Origin: Bacteroidota bacterium
Lineage (GTDB): Bacteria; Bacteroidota; Bacteroidia; Chitinophagales; Chitinophagaceae
Direction: 5' to 3'
Length of the DNA stretch: 61,810 nucleotides
NCBI GenBank assembly: GCA_018268105.1
Contig: JAFDXG010000165.1
Location: 1 to 61,810 of the forward strand
Below the pieces are notes generated by a model that worked only from the letters and a program-made list of their open reading frames with translations, was not told the origin of the DNA and searched no databases. Shown piece after piece: positions 54,578 to 61,810 of the stretch. Within the stretch, counting starts at the first letter, position 1. Each line of letters opens with the position of its first letter. The position numbers and the translations under genes are program-made.

Positions 54578-56251
54578 CTACTTGCTTATGACAATCTCTG
54601 CGCCACTGTTGTGGCGAATGCTTAATACCCCGCCCTTTGTCATTTTTTCCCATTGCCATCCTTCTATATCAGGATTTTTTTGTTCTGCTATTTTCTTCCC
54701 GTTTACAGTAACCGCTTTGGGTTTTGTTTCCATCCTTAATTTTTCAACCGCACTTTCATCAAAGGTTTTATAAGCAATCTGCGAAGGGGTATACTGCACA
54801 GACTGAACAACAGAACTGCTGCCCAGTATATGGTCTTTACCATCATTTACCCATTCCGGTACAGCATGAAGTCCTTCCAGGAAATGGCGAATATAATCTC
54901 CGTACCCATCCGAAAACCAGGAACCAGCCCATGTAGGTCCTACCCGTACCACGCCATTTTCATCAGTCATATAGGTTGCTACATTGAAGAAGTCGAAAGC
55001 TTCTTTCTTCCAGTAGGGATCTTTTGTATAGTCATACCACAAAGCACAAACTGAAGCATAACGTGCAGTATGGCTACCCATGGGATCATAACACCAGGTT
55101 TGTTCTTTAATGGCTTTAAGACCATCGGTTCTGAATGCAGTGGATACAAAACCAAGCAGGTAAGGTACGGTTTTCTTAATATTGGAATCAAGTTCAGGGT
55201 GCCGGATAAGATATCTTGCTGTTTCCATGGGGCTTACCTGGTTGCGGTTCGACAGATCGGGATCATTTTGTATATCTTCAAAATATCCGCTCCATATCCC
55301 GGAAACGATAGGTCCTGCTTTTGAATACAACCACTTCCAGGCCAGGGTCCTGGCTTTGTTGTATGCAAGCTCTTTTTGTTCAGGCAAATTTATACGTGAC
55401 TTCAGACGTAGTAATTCATCAAAAAGTTTTATCGGTTCAATAACATTAGAACAATAATCTGATATCACAATATCGGTTTGAGCATTTACCCGGAAGGGCC
55501 AGGGCGATTTTCTGATCGAAAACTCCTGTGTGGTGGATCCTCTCGGCAGCACATCCCTTACATTAGCGGCTAATGCATCGGCACATTGAATAGCGGCTGT
55601 CAGGTATTTATTATCCAGTGTTACTTCATAAAATTGTAAATACGCATATCCCAGCTCACCCACCTTGTCGGGTTCAATACCGTGTAAACCTTCTCCGCGC
55701 ATATTTTCCTTTACCCATCTTATGGAACCACGATAAACAGTTTCTCCGGGGTCTGCGCTGGCATACGGCACATTGGCCCAGGGCCAATCAGCCGGCGTTG
55801 TTCCATTTTCGATCTGGTAATCTAACATTTTACGTACGATGGAAATATAAGAGGCATCACCGGAATACACCATATATCCGTTAACCAGGCTGTGTACCAT
55901 TCCCGCAAATATGCAGGCAGGATTATTCAGCCAGTTACTGGGTGATTGTCCCATTGCAAATGCTTCTTTGCCAATCATGTGGGGTCCACTAAAGCAGCAG
56001 GAAAGATAATATAGTGGCAATCCGGTTTTGGGATCTATGGGTGGCGTATCCTTGATAAACTCAGACGCAAGCTTTGCTACATGTGCGAATGCAGCCCCGG
56101 GTGTTTCCGGTTTGTACCATGCAGCTACTTCTCCCGTCTTATCCAGTATTTTTTTGTGTCCTGCAATGGAATCGTAGGAATGTATGGATTGTGAGTGAAG
56201 ATTAGAATAAATAGAAATAAGTAAAAAAGTTACCGGAAGTTTTAAACTCAT
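54578..56251 (-). CDS. Secreted (alpha/alpha)-toroid protein, possible glycosidase
   Basis: 557 residues with a signal peptide (1-20, ending LHSQS). Repeating helical hairpins with aromatic loops (MVHSLVNGYMVYSGDASYISIVRKML; GELGYAYLQFYEVTLDNKYLTAAIQCADAL) suggest a six-hairpin glycosidase-like barrel. I do not recognise the exact family and cannot name catalytic residues. A C-terminal beta segment (MTKGGVLSIRHNSGAEIVIS) closes the protein. Transcribed before the esterase, from a promoter module shared with the ChbG-like gene, which points to a joint glycan task. Confidence 0.75.
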   Translation of the reverse strand: MSLKLPVTFLLISIYSNLHSQSIHSYDSIAGHKKILDKTGEVAAWYKPETPGAAFAHVAKLASEFIKDTPPIDPKTGLPLYYLSCCFSGPHMIGKEAFAMGQSPSNWLNNPACIFAGMVHSLVNGYMVYSGDASYISIVRKMLDYQIENGTTPADWPWANVPYASADPGETVYRGSIRWVKENMRGEGLHGIEPDKVGELGYAYLQFYEVTLDNKYLTAAIQCADALAANVRDVLPRGSTTQEFSIRKSPWPFRVNAQTDIVISDYCSNVIEPIKLFDELLRLKSRINLPEQKELAYNKARTLAWKWLYSKAGPIVSGIWSGYFEDIQNDPDLSNRNQVSPMETARYLIRHPELDSNIKKTVPYLLGFVSTAFRTDGLKAIKEQTWCYDPMGSHTARYASVCALWYDYTKDPYWKKEAFDFFNVATYMTDENGVVRVGPTWAGSWFSDGYGDYIRHFLEGLHAVPEWVNDGKDHILGSSSVVQSVQYTPSQIAYKTFDESAVEKLRMETKPKAVTVNGKKIAEQKNPDIEGWQWEKMTKGGVLSIRHNSGAEIVISK

Positions 56252-56314
56252 ATTTTTCTGTTTGAATGACTATGTAATATCGGTAATCTGCAAATAAATT
56301 CGCCTGATTGACCG

Positions 56315-56342
56315 CAAATATTATTTGTTAATGTATACAAAA
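56315..56342 (-). promoter_or_regulatory. Promoter/operator module of the toroid-esterase unit
   Basis: Minus strand: TTTTGTATACA (complement of 56332-56342), ten bases, then AATATTTG (complement of 56315-56322). Spacing is identical to the module at 51421-51448. The leader to the ATG at 56251 is about 60 bases. Confidence 0.6.
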
Positions 56343-56391
56343 CTACATATTTTTGTTTACATTTATTATATTTAGTATTTAAAGTACTCCC

Positions 56392-58242
56392 ATGCACAGA
56401 AAACCAACTAAGACTGTATTTATAATATTAGGCATGCTGTGCTGCATATTTAACTGTCTGTCACAGGATATTTCATATACCTTCTCATTTCCCAACATCG
56501 CACACCATGAAATGAATATAGAATTGGTAGCAACTCATTTCCAGGCTGGGCCGCTGAAGATACGAATGTCCAGGTCTTCACCCGGCAGGTATGGTACCCA
56601 TGAGTTTGGGAAGAATGTTTATAATATACAGGCCTGGGACAGCAATAACCGCGAGTTGCAGCTTGACAGGATTGACGGCGATGTTTTCCGTGTTTCCCAA
56701 TCCGATGGTTATGTGAGAATTTCGTATACCCTGTATGCCAACCACCCAGACGGCACTTACTCAGGCGTGAGTGAAGAAGGCATACACCTGAATTTACCCT
56801 CTGTATGCCTGTGGTTTGAAGGTATGGACACTACTCCGATCACAGTAAAGTTCAAACTCCCGGAAAACAGTAAATGGAAAATAGCAACCCAGTTAAAATC
56901 AACTGCTGATCCAAATACATTTGAAGCTCCGGGTTTCCAGTATTTAATGGACTCTCCGGTAAAAATTGGTGATATTATTTTTAAAGAATGGGATGAAAAG
57001 AAAAGCAATGGTGGCGTCATTCATTTTCGGCTGGCCATTGAAACAAGCAGCCATGATTCGCTTATTACTGCCTTTGCCGGCAAATTAAAGCGGGTAACAG
57101 CAGAGGCGATTGCCGTATTTGGGGAATTGCCTGATTATGATTTTAACGAGTATACGTTTCTTGCAAGCTACCGGCCTGCCATGATAGGCGACGGAATGGA
57201 GCACCGGAATTCAACCATGATTATGTTCCCTGCAATATTCAATGGGAGCAATGATATCGATGTATTTGCGCATGAACTGTTTCATTCATGGAATGTAGAA
57301 CGTATCCGTCCGAAATCGCTTGAACCTTTCGATTTTACAAAAAGCAATATGAGCGGAGAGTTGTGGTTTGCAGAAGGCTTTACGCACTATTATGGTGAAT
57401 TATTACAGGAACGTGCCGGCTATCTTTCCGCAGAAGAATATACAGGCAGGTGCCTCGCAGGTTATTTGAATACGATATTAAACACACCGGGTGCACAGCG
57501 GTATTCCGCTGTTGAAAACAGCCGCCATGCTGTGTTTATAGACTACGGAAGCGGGATCAGAGACTTCACCAACAACTATCCGAATATGTTCACCACGTAT
57601 TACCAATACGGGGCGGCCATTGCGCTTGCGCTGGATATGGAATTAAGATCGAGGTTTTCTCTTTCACTGGACAATTATATGCGGAATGTATGGCTGAAAT
57701 TTGGCAGAACTGAAATACCCTATACCATTTCCGGATTGCAGCAGGTACTCCGGGAACTTACAAAAGACACCAATTTTGCAAAGGAGTTTTTTGACAAATA
57801 TATAACGGGTCTCGATAAATTTGACTATAGCAAAGCGCTGGCCCGGTGCGGGTTTTCAATACAAAAAAAACACCCGGGAAAAGCATGGATAGGAAATTTA
57901 CATTTCAAATCGAAGACGCAACTTCAACTCGCCCGCACCATCATCAACTCGCCCCTGTATAAATCGGGGCTTGATGAAAATGATCAACTCCTGCGTCTCG
58001 GCAATGCTAAAATTAATACGGTTGCTGAATTGGAAAGTACACTTAATACTCATAAACCGGGAGAGCAGGTAACCCTGGAATATAAACATGACAATACGAT
58101 AAAAACAGTTCAGCTTATACTGGAAGAAAACCCTGAACTTACTATTGTGCCATTTGAGAATATCGGTCTGTCCATTTCAGCAGAAGTTATGACGAATAGA
58201 AAAGCATGGTTAGGGAATAAAGTTTCACCCACAAAAAATTAA
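56392..58242 (+). CDS. M61-family (glycyl aminopeptidase-like) metallopeptidase with PDZ domain
   Basis: 616 residues with a signal peptide (about 1-25). The N-terminal beta domain (about 30-180) precedes the thermolysin-like catalytic domain with HELFH (about 294-298), followed by SWNVERIRPKSLEPFDF and the downstream zinc ligand in LWFAEGFTHYYGEL. A PDZ domain is at about 510-590 (SPLYKSGLDENDQLLRLGNAKI). Periplasmic peptidase. The ECF sigma gene begins 14 bases after it. Confidence 0.93.
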   Translation: MHRKPTKTVFIILGMLCCIFNCLSQDISYTFSFPNIAHHEMNIELVATHFQAGPLKIRMSRSSPGRYGTHEFGKNVYNIQAWDSNNRELQLDRIDGDVFRVSQSDGYVRISYTLYANHPDGTYSGVSEEGIHLNLPSVCLWFEGMDTTPITVKFKLPENSKWKIATQLKSTADPNTFEAPGFQYLMDSPVKIGDIIFKEWDEKKSNGGVIHFRLAIETSSHDSLITAFAGKLKRVTAEAIAVFGELPDYDFNEYTFLASYRPAMIGDGMEHRNSTMIMFPAIFNGSNDIDVFAHELFHSWNVERIRPKSLEPFDFTKSNMSGELWFAEGFTHYYGELLQERAGYLSAEEYTGRCLAGYLNTILNTPGAQRYSAVENSRHAVFIDYGSGIRDFTNNYPNMFTTYYQYGAAIALALDMELRSRFSLSLDNYMRNVWLKFGRTEIPYTISGLQQVLRELTKDTNFAKEFFDKYITGLDKFDYSKALARCGFSIQKKHPGKAWIGNLHFKSKTQLQLARTIINSPLYKSGLDENDQLLRLGNAKINTVAELESTLNTHKPGEQVTLEYKHDNTIKTVQLILEENPELTIVPFENIGLSISAEVMTNRKAWLGNKVSPTKN

Positions 58243-58256
58243 AAACTGGTATATAA

Positions 58257-58859
58257 ATGCCGATTACTTATATATATGACGAACAGGAATTGTTATTCCT
58301 GCTTAAAACCGGCGATAAAACAGCATTTACACATATCTATAATAGATACAGCAAAAAACTATTTCTCAATATTTACGGGTTGGTGAAAATAGAGGAAGTA
58401 ACAGAGGAAATTCTTCAGGATATTTTTGTGCTGATATGGGAAAAACGCGAAACTATTACCATTTACCAGAGTTTTAATGCCTACCTTTTTCGTATAGCTA
58501 AAAATAAGGTAACGGATTTTTTCAGAAAGCTAAAGCGGGATAAAATTTTATTTGATCGCGTAAAAGAAATATCTTCTCCCGTATATACCCATATTGAAGA
58601 AACCATACTTGATAATGAGGCTTCTTCTGTTTTTCACAAAGCTATATCGTCATTGCCTCCGCAAAGGCGCCAGGTATTTTGCCTGTGCAAAATGGAAGGC
58701 AGGTCGTATCATGAAGTGAGCAGCATGCTGGGTATTTCCCGGTCAACCATCAATGATCATATCGTTAAAGCTACAAGAGCATTGCGCGAATGCCTTATTG
58801 CCAATAAAGAAGCCGCACCGCTGGGCTGCCTGGTTTTTCTTGCTTCTTATCTACAGTAA
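58257..58859 (+). CDS. ECF RNA polymerase sigma factor
   Basis: 200 residues. Full region 2 (LLFLLKTGDKTAFTHIYNRYSKKLFLNIYGLVK; TEEILQDIFVLIWEKRE; FNAYLFRIAKNKVTDFFRKLKRDK) and region 4 (SLPPQRRQVFCLCKMEGRSYHEVSSMLGISRSTINDHIVKATRAL). The C-terminus ends in a hydrophobic APLGCLVFLASYL. Paired with the fecR gene 79 bases downstream and a susC; this is the standard sigma-fecR-susC cassette for glycan-induced import. Confidence 0.94.
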   Translation: MPITYIYDEQELLFLLKTGDKTAFTHIYNRYSKKLFLNIYGLVKIEEVTEEILQDIFVLIWEKRETITIYQSFNAYLFRIAKNKVTDFFRKLKRDKILFDRVKEISSPVYTHIEETILDNEASSVFHKAISSLPPQRRQVFCLCKMEGRSYHEVSSMLGISRSTINDHIVKATRALRECLIANKEAAPLGCLVFLASYLQ

Positions 58860-58938
58860 ATAGTTCTTCCCCCGGCTATATACAATCTTTCATTCCGTTT
58901 CTTTTCCCCAAAAAAAATTTACCGGAGCAGATGATCTT

Positions 58939-60189
58939 TTGCTCCTGTTCGTCATAAAGAAAAAGGCTTTGGATAATTTTACCCCGGACGTTGAAGTTTT
59001 GAAGCGGTACATCAGTAATGAATGTTCGCCCGAAGAAGCGGAAAAAATATTGATTTGGCTTGCCAACGGTGGGGATACAGCTCGGATGTTTGTTATTAAT
59101 CAGTTGTTTGAAGAAGGGGAAGCAGGTGATCATTTTTCTGAGCAGGAATTGCAAACCATCTTGCAGGTGAATGCCGGTCATATTCTGCACCGTATAGAAG
59201 AGAAACAATCTGTGGCGCGGGTGCATACCTTCAGGCAGCTCAAATGGATTGCCGCCGCGGCGGTATTTCTCCTCTTATCTGTTGCTGTCTATTTTGGGCT
59301 GCAGGATCATTCCGTTCCCGCGCCCATCGTTCAAAATACAGAAAGTAACCATGAGAAAAAGGAGATCGCTCCGGGAACGGATAAAGCGGTGCTTACGCTT
59401 GCCAACGGGCAAACGGTGATATTGGATGAGGCCGATGATGGAAGTGTAGCACAACAAGGGAATACGAAGGTGATCAAACTGGATGGACAGATATCCTACC
59501 GGCAAACCGCGAACACAATGGCTGTCAGCTACAATACCATCACCACTCCCCAGGGCGGACAGTACAAGCTGGTATTAGCAGACGGTACCAAGGTGTGGTT
59601 GAATGCGGCTTCATCGTTGCGTTTTCCTGTTTCTTTTACCGGAACTAACAGAACCGTTGAGCTTACCGGGGAAGGATATTTTGAAGTAGCCCGGTTGCCG
59701 GACGGAAAGAGCGGCAAAATACCTTTCATCGTAAAAATTTTGAATGCGGCAGATAATACAGGTGAAGTGGAAGTGTTAGGTACACATTTCAATATTATGG
59801 CATACAGCGATGAGGGTGTGGTTAAAACAACCTTGCTGGAGGGCAGTGTAAAGATAAAAAACAACATCCGTAACGCCCTGTTAAAGCCTGGCCAGCAGGC
59901 AAGCCTGCAAAAAGATGTTTTATTTACAAACGATCATGTAGATGTAGAAGAAGTTGTTGCCTGGAAGGAAGGGTATTTTCAATTTGACAGGAAGGCGCCG
60001 ATTGACCATATCATGCGGCAGATAGCCAGGTGGTACGATGTGGAGATACATTACGAAGGAACCATTCCAAACCGGCGGTTCGGGGGGAAAATAACAAGAA
60101 GCAGCCGGTTGGAGGATGTTTTAAAAATGCTGGAGCTGAATAACATTCATTTCAGTGTACAGGGAAGAGTAATTACCGTTACCCCATAA
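58939..60189 (+). CDS. FecR-family anti-sigma factor
   Basis: Up to 416 residues. N-terminal helical region (VLKRYISNECSPEEAEKILIWLANGG), one membrane segment (about 96-114, WIAAAAVFLLLSVAVYFGL), the FecR domain (about 200-310; TPQGGQYKLVLADGTKVWLNAASSLRFP) and a C-terminal DUF4974 domain (about 335-415). No ATG exists before the conserved start: TTG at 58939 is used here, and TTG at 58969 is equally possible. Regulates the sigma factor at 58257 under control of the SusC STN domain. Confidence 0.92.
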   Translation: MLLFVIKKKALDNFTPDVEVLKRYISNECSPEEAEKILIWLANGGDTARMFVINQLFEEGEAGDHFSEQELQTILQVNAGHILHRIEEKQSVARVHTFRQLKWIAAAAVFLLLSVAVYFGLQDHSVPAPIVQNTESNHEKKEIAPGTDKAVLTLANGQTVILDEADDGSVAQQGNTKVIKLDGQISYRQTANTMAVSYNTITTPQGGQYKLVLADGTKVWLNAASSLRFPVSFTGTNRTVELTGEGYFEVARLPDGKSGKIPFIVKILNAADNTGEVEVLGTHFNIMAYSDEGVVKTTLLEGSVKIKNNIRNALLKPGQQASLQKDVLFTNDHVDVEEVVAWKEGYFQFDRKAPIDHIMRQIARWYDVEIHYEGTIPNRRFGGKITRSSRLEDVLKMLELNNIHFSVQGRVITVTP

Positions 60190-60197
60190 AGTAAAAA

Positions 60198-60222
60198 CCG
60201 GAAGTGATACCAGCACTTCCGG
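60198..60222 (+). promoter_or_regulatory. Perfect hairpin between fecR and susC
   Basis: CCGGAAGTG (60198-60206) and CACTTCCGG (60214-60222) form a perfect 9-base stem with a 7-base loop, eight bases after the fecR stop, without a U tract. It may stabilise the 3' end of fecR mRNA or set the sigma/fecR to susC ratio. Confidence 0.55.
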
Positions 60223-60314
60223 GAGATTTCAGGCTAACCAATAAAAACAACTTTTCGAGGATTGCTTCCGCCCGAAGGCGGATAAATATTCATTAACCCA
60301 AAACGATCAAAGGT

Positions 60315-61810
60315 ATGTATTTTATTGCTTTTGTGAAACTCCCATTACGGCATGAGTTTCCATTCGCCCAAACGCTGCGAATTATGAAATTGTTGACTTT
60401 CTTGTTAATAGCATTCTGCCTGCAGGTGTCTGCAAACAGTTATGCGCAGAAGATCACCCTCTCGGGTAAGAACCTGTCGCTGGAAAAGATCTTCCGGCTG
60501 ATAGAAAAGCAAACGGATTATGTTTTCTTTTTTGATGAAGACGGCTTGCAAAGAGCCAGGACGGTAACGATCAACATTAAAAGAGCCACCCTTTCTGAAG
60601 CGCTGACACTTTGTTTCAATGATCAGCCGTTGACCTATAACATAATAGGCACCACCATTGTGGTGAGCAACCATCGCCAGCTCAGCGAAGTAAAAAAGAT
60701 AGAAGAACTGTTGCCTCCTCCCATTGAAATAAAAGGTAGGATAACCGATGCCGATGGTAATCCCCTGCAGGGAGTATCGGTGATTGTAAAAGGAACGGTA
60801 ACGGGAGTTACAACCGATGCCGATGGTAACTACAGCATCAGCGTGCCCGATAACGGCTCAAAGATCCTGGTGTTTTCGTTTGTTGGCATGGAAAAACAGG
60901 AGGTAAAGCTAAGTGGCAATACCACCCTTTCAATAACCATGAGAAGAGTCCTGTCTGAACAACAGGAAGTAGTGTTAGTGGGCTATGGTACGCAGAAGCA
61001 AATAAATCTGACCGGCGCCGTGGCTACAGCAAATTCCAAAGTGTTTTCCAGTCGCCCGATAACGAATGTCGGTCAGGCGCTGCAGGGCGTAATTGCTAAT
61101 TTAAACATTACACCCAATAGCGGAGCACCAGGAAGAGGCGCAAATTTTAATGTGCGTGGCATCACTTCAATAAATGGAGGAGGTCCTTTGGTTTTGGTTG
61201 ACGGCGTGGTTATGGATCCTAACCTGATCAATCCCCAGGATATAGCATCTGTAACCGTTCTTAAAGATGCTGCCTCTTCAGCGATATATGGGGCCAGGGC
61301 GGCCTATGGTGTCATCCTGATATCTACAAAAAGCGGGGGCACGAATAAAAAGCCGGTTATCTCGCTATCCAGCAACTATTCAATTAATCAACCCCTTGTA
61401 GTACCGCATTATATGAATTCAATAGAGTGGACTACCTGGATGAATGATGCCAGGATGAACTCAAGCGGAAGGCCCTATTTTGACGATGAGACGATGGGCT
61501 ATGTTAAAGCGTATTTCAATGACCCGGTAAACAATCCCTCTCTTGTTCAGCATTCTGCAGATCCACCCGGCGTTCTTCGTGAAGTTGGAAATACAGACTG
61601 GGGTAAAGAACTGCTTAAAGATTCATACCCTATGCAGCAGCATACTATGAGTATTTCCGGTGGGGGCGAAAAAGTTTCTTATTTCACTTCTTTAGGATAT
61701 TTTAATCAGAAAGGAATAACCAAACCTGTGGACCTCGAAAATTTTAACAGGTTTAATATAACGCAAAACATTAGCTATAAGGTAAATAACTGGATCACGG
61801 CAAAAGCCAA
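60315..61810 (+). CDS. susC: SusC/RagA-family TonB-dependent transporter, 5' part
   Basis: Open to the window end (about 498 codons). From ATG 60384: signal peptide (KLLTFLLIAFCLQVSANSYAQ), STN domain (ITLSGKNLSLEKIFRLIEKQTDYVFFF ... IIGTTIVVS), carboxypeptidase-regulatory-like domain (IEIKGRITDADGNPLQGVSV), plug (VVLVGYGTQKQINLTGAV; LVLVDGVVMDPNLINPQDI; AASSAIYGARAAYGVILIST) and the first barrel strands. The upstream in-frame ATG at 60315 adds a long n-region, a form common for SusC in this group; 60384 is the alternative. Outer-membrane importer and sensor for the fecR/sigma pair. Confidence 0.93.
   Translation, partial: MYFIAFVKLPLRHEFPFAQTLRIMKLLTFLLIAFCLQVSANSYAQKITLSGKNLSLEKIFRLIEKQTDYVFFFDEDGLQRARTVTINIKRATLSEALTLCFNDQPLTYNIIGTTIVVSNHRQLSEVKKIEELLPPPIEIKGRITDADGNPLQGVSVIVKGTVTGVTTDADGNYSISVPDNGSKILVFSFVGMEKQEVKLSGNTTLSITMRRVLSEQQEVVLVGYGTQKQINLTGAVATANSKVFSSRPITNVGQALQGVIANLNITPNSGAPGRGANFNVRGITSINGGGPLVLVDGVVMDPNLINPQDIASVTVLKDAASSAIYGARAAYGVILISTKSGGTNKKPVISLSSNYSINQPLVVPHYMNSIEWTTWMNDARMNSSGRPYFDDETMGYVKAYFNDPVNNPSLVQHSADPPGVLREVGNTDWGKELLKDSYPMQQHTMSISGGGEKVSYFTSLGYFNQKGITKPVDLENFNRFNITQNISYKVNNWITAKA

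Overview
The window looks like a piece of a Bacteroidota chromosome, most likely from a member of the Chitinophagaceae or a close relative. This is an inference from gene content: SusC/SusD pairs with FecR and ECF sigma factors, GH92, DUF1080 and DUF6807 proteins, and promoters of the Bacteroidota type (TTG, about 19 bases, TAnnTTTG). Base composition is moderately AT-rich. I see no insertion sequence, prophage, CRISPR array or rRNA gene.

Layout. 1-88: the 3' part of a tRNA-Ala and its terminator. 275-15420: a polysaccharide utilisation locus on the minus strand, transcribed fecR > susC > susD > GH-D-clan glycosidase > sialate O-acetylesterase > barrel protein > Gfo/Idh/MocA oxidoreductase > DUF1080 protein, with its ECF sigma gene facing away on the plus strand. 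15699-19844: a truncated-looking secreted protein, tRNA-Leu and tRNA-Gly with their own promoter and terminators, a small membrane protein, a family 2 glycosyltransferase and an orphan sensor kinase. 20124-30607: a second DUF1080 protein, a double-thioredoxin protein, a LemA-TPM-TPM operon, a DUF6807 protein, a large FAD/Fe-S D-lactate-type dehydrogenase, a membrane-anchored metallo-beta-lactamase-fold enzyme and a small conserved protein. 30698-34634: the alpha ribosomal operon (infA-rpmJ-rpsM-rpsK-rpsD-rpoA-rplQ) with a clear promoter and terminator.

34983-43623: carboxylesterase, S41 protease, an EF-hand remnant, GH92 mannosidase, redoxin, DUF6454 and DUF2007 proteins. 43786-51209: housekeeping genes (carA, aroQ, plsC-like, pfkA-pyk, rmlD-like) mixed with small unknowns. 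51476-56251: a ChbG-like deacetylase and, converging on it, an esterase plus an alpha-toroid protein; the two transcription units share a nearly identical promoter/operator module. 56392-61810: an M61 peptidase, then a second sigma-fecR-susC cassette cut off by the window edge.

How it fits together. The organism appears to live on complex glycans sensed through SusC-FecR-sigma relays. The exported Gfo/Idh/MocA oxidoreductase together with DUF1080 proteins suggests a 3-keto-glycoside route of sugar cleavage. The most unusual non-coding signal is a set of degenerate 7-base tandem repeats filling several spacers of the ribosomal operon; next is the shared TTTTGTATACA module at 51421 and 56342.
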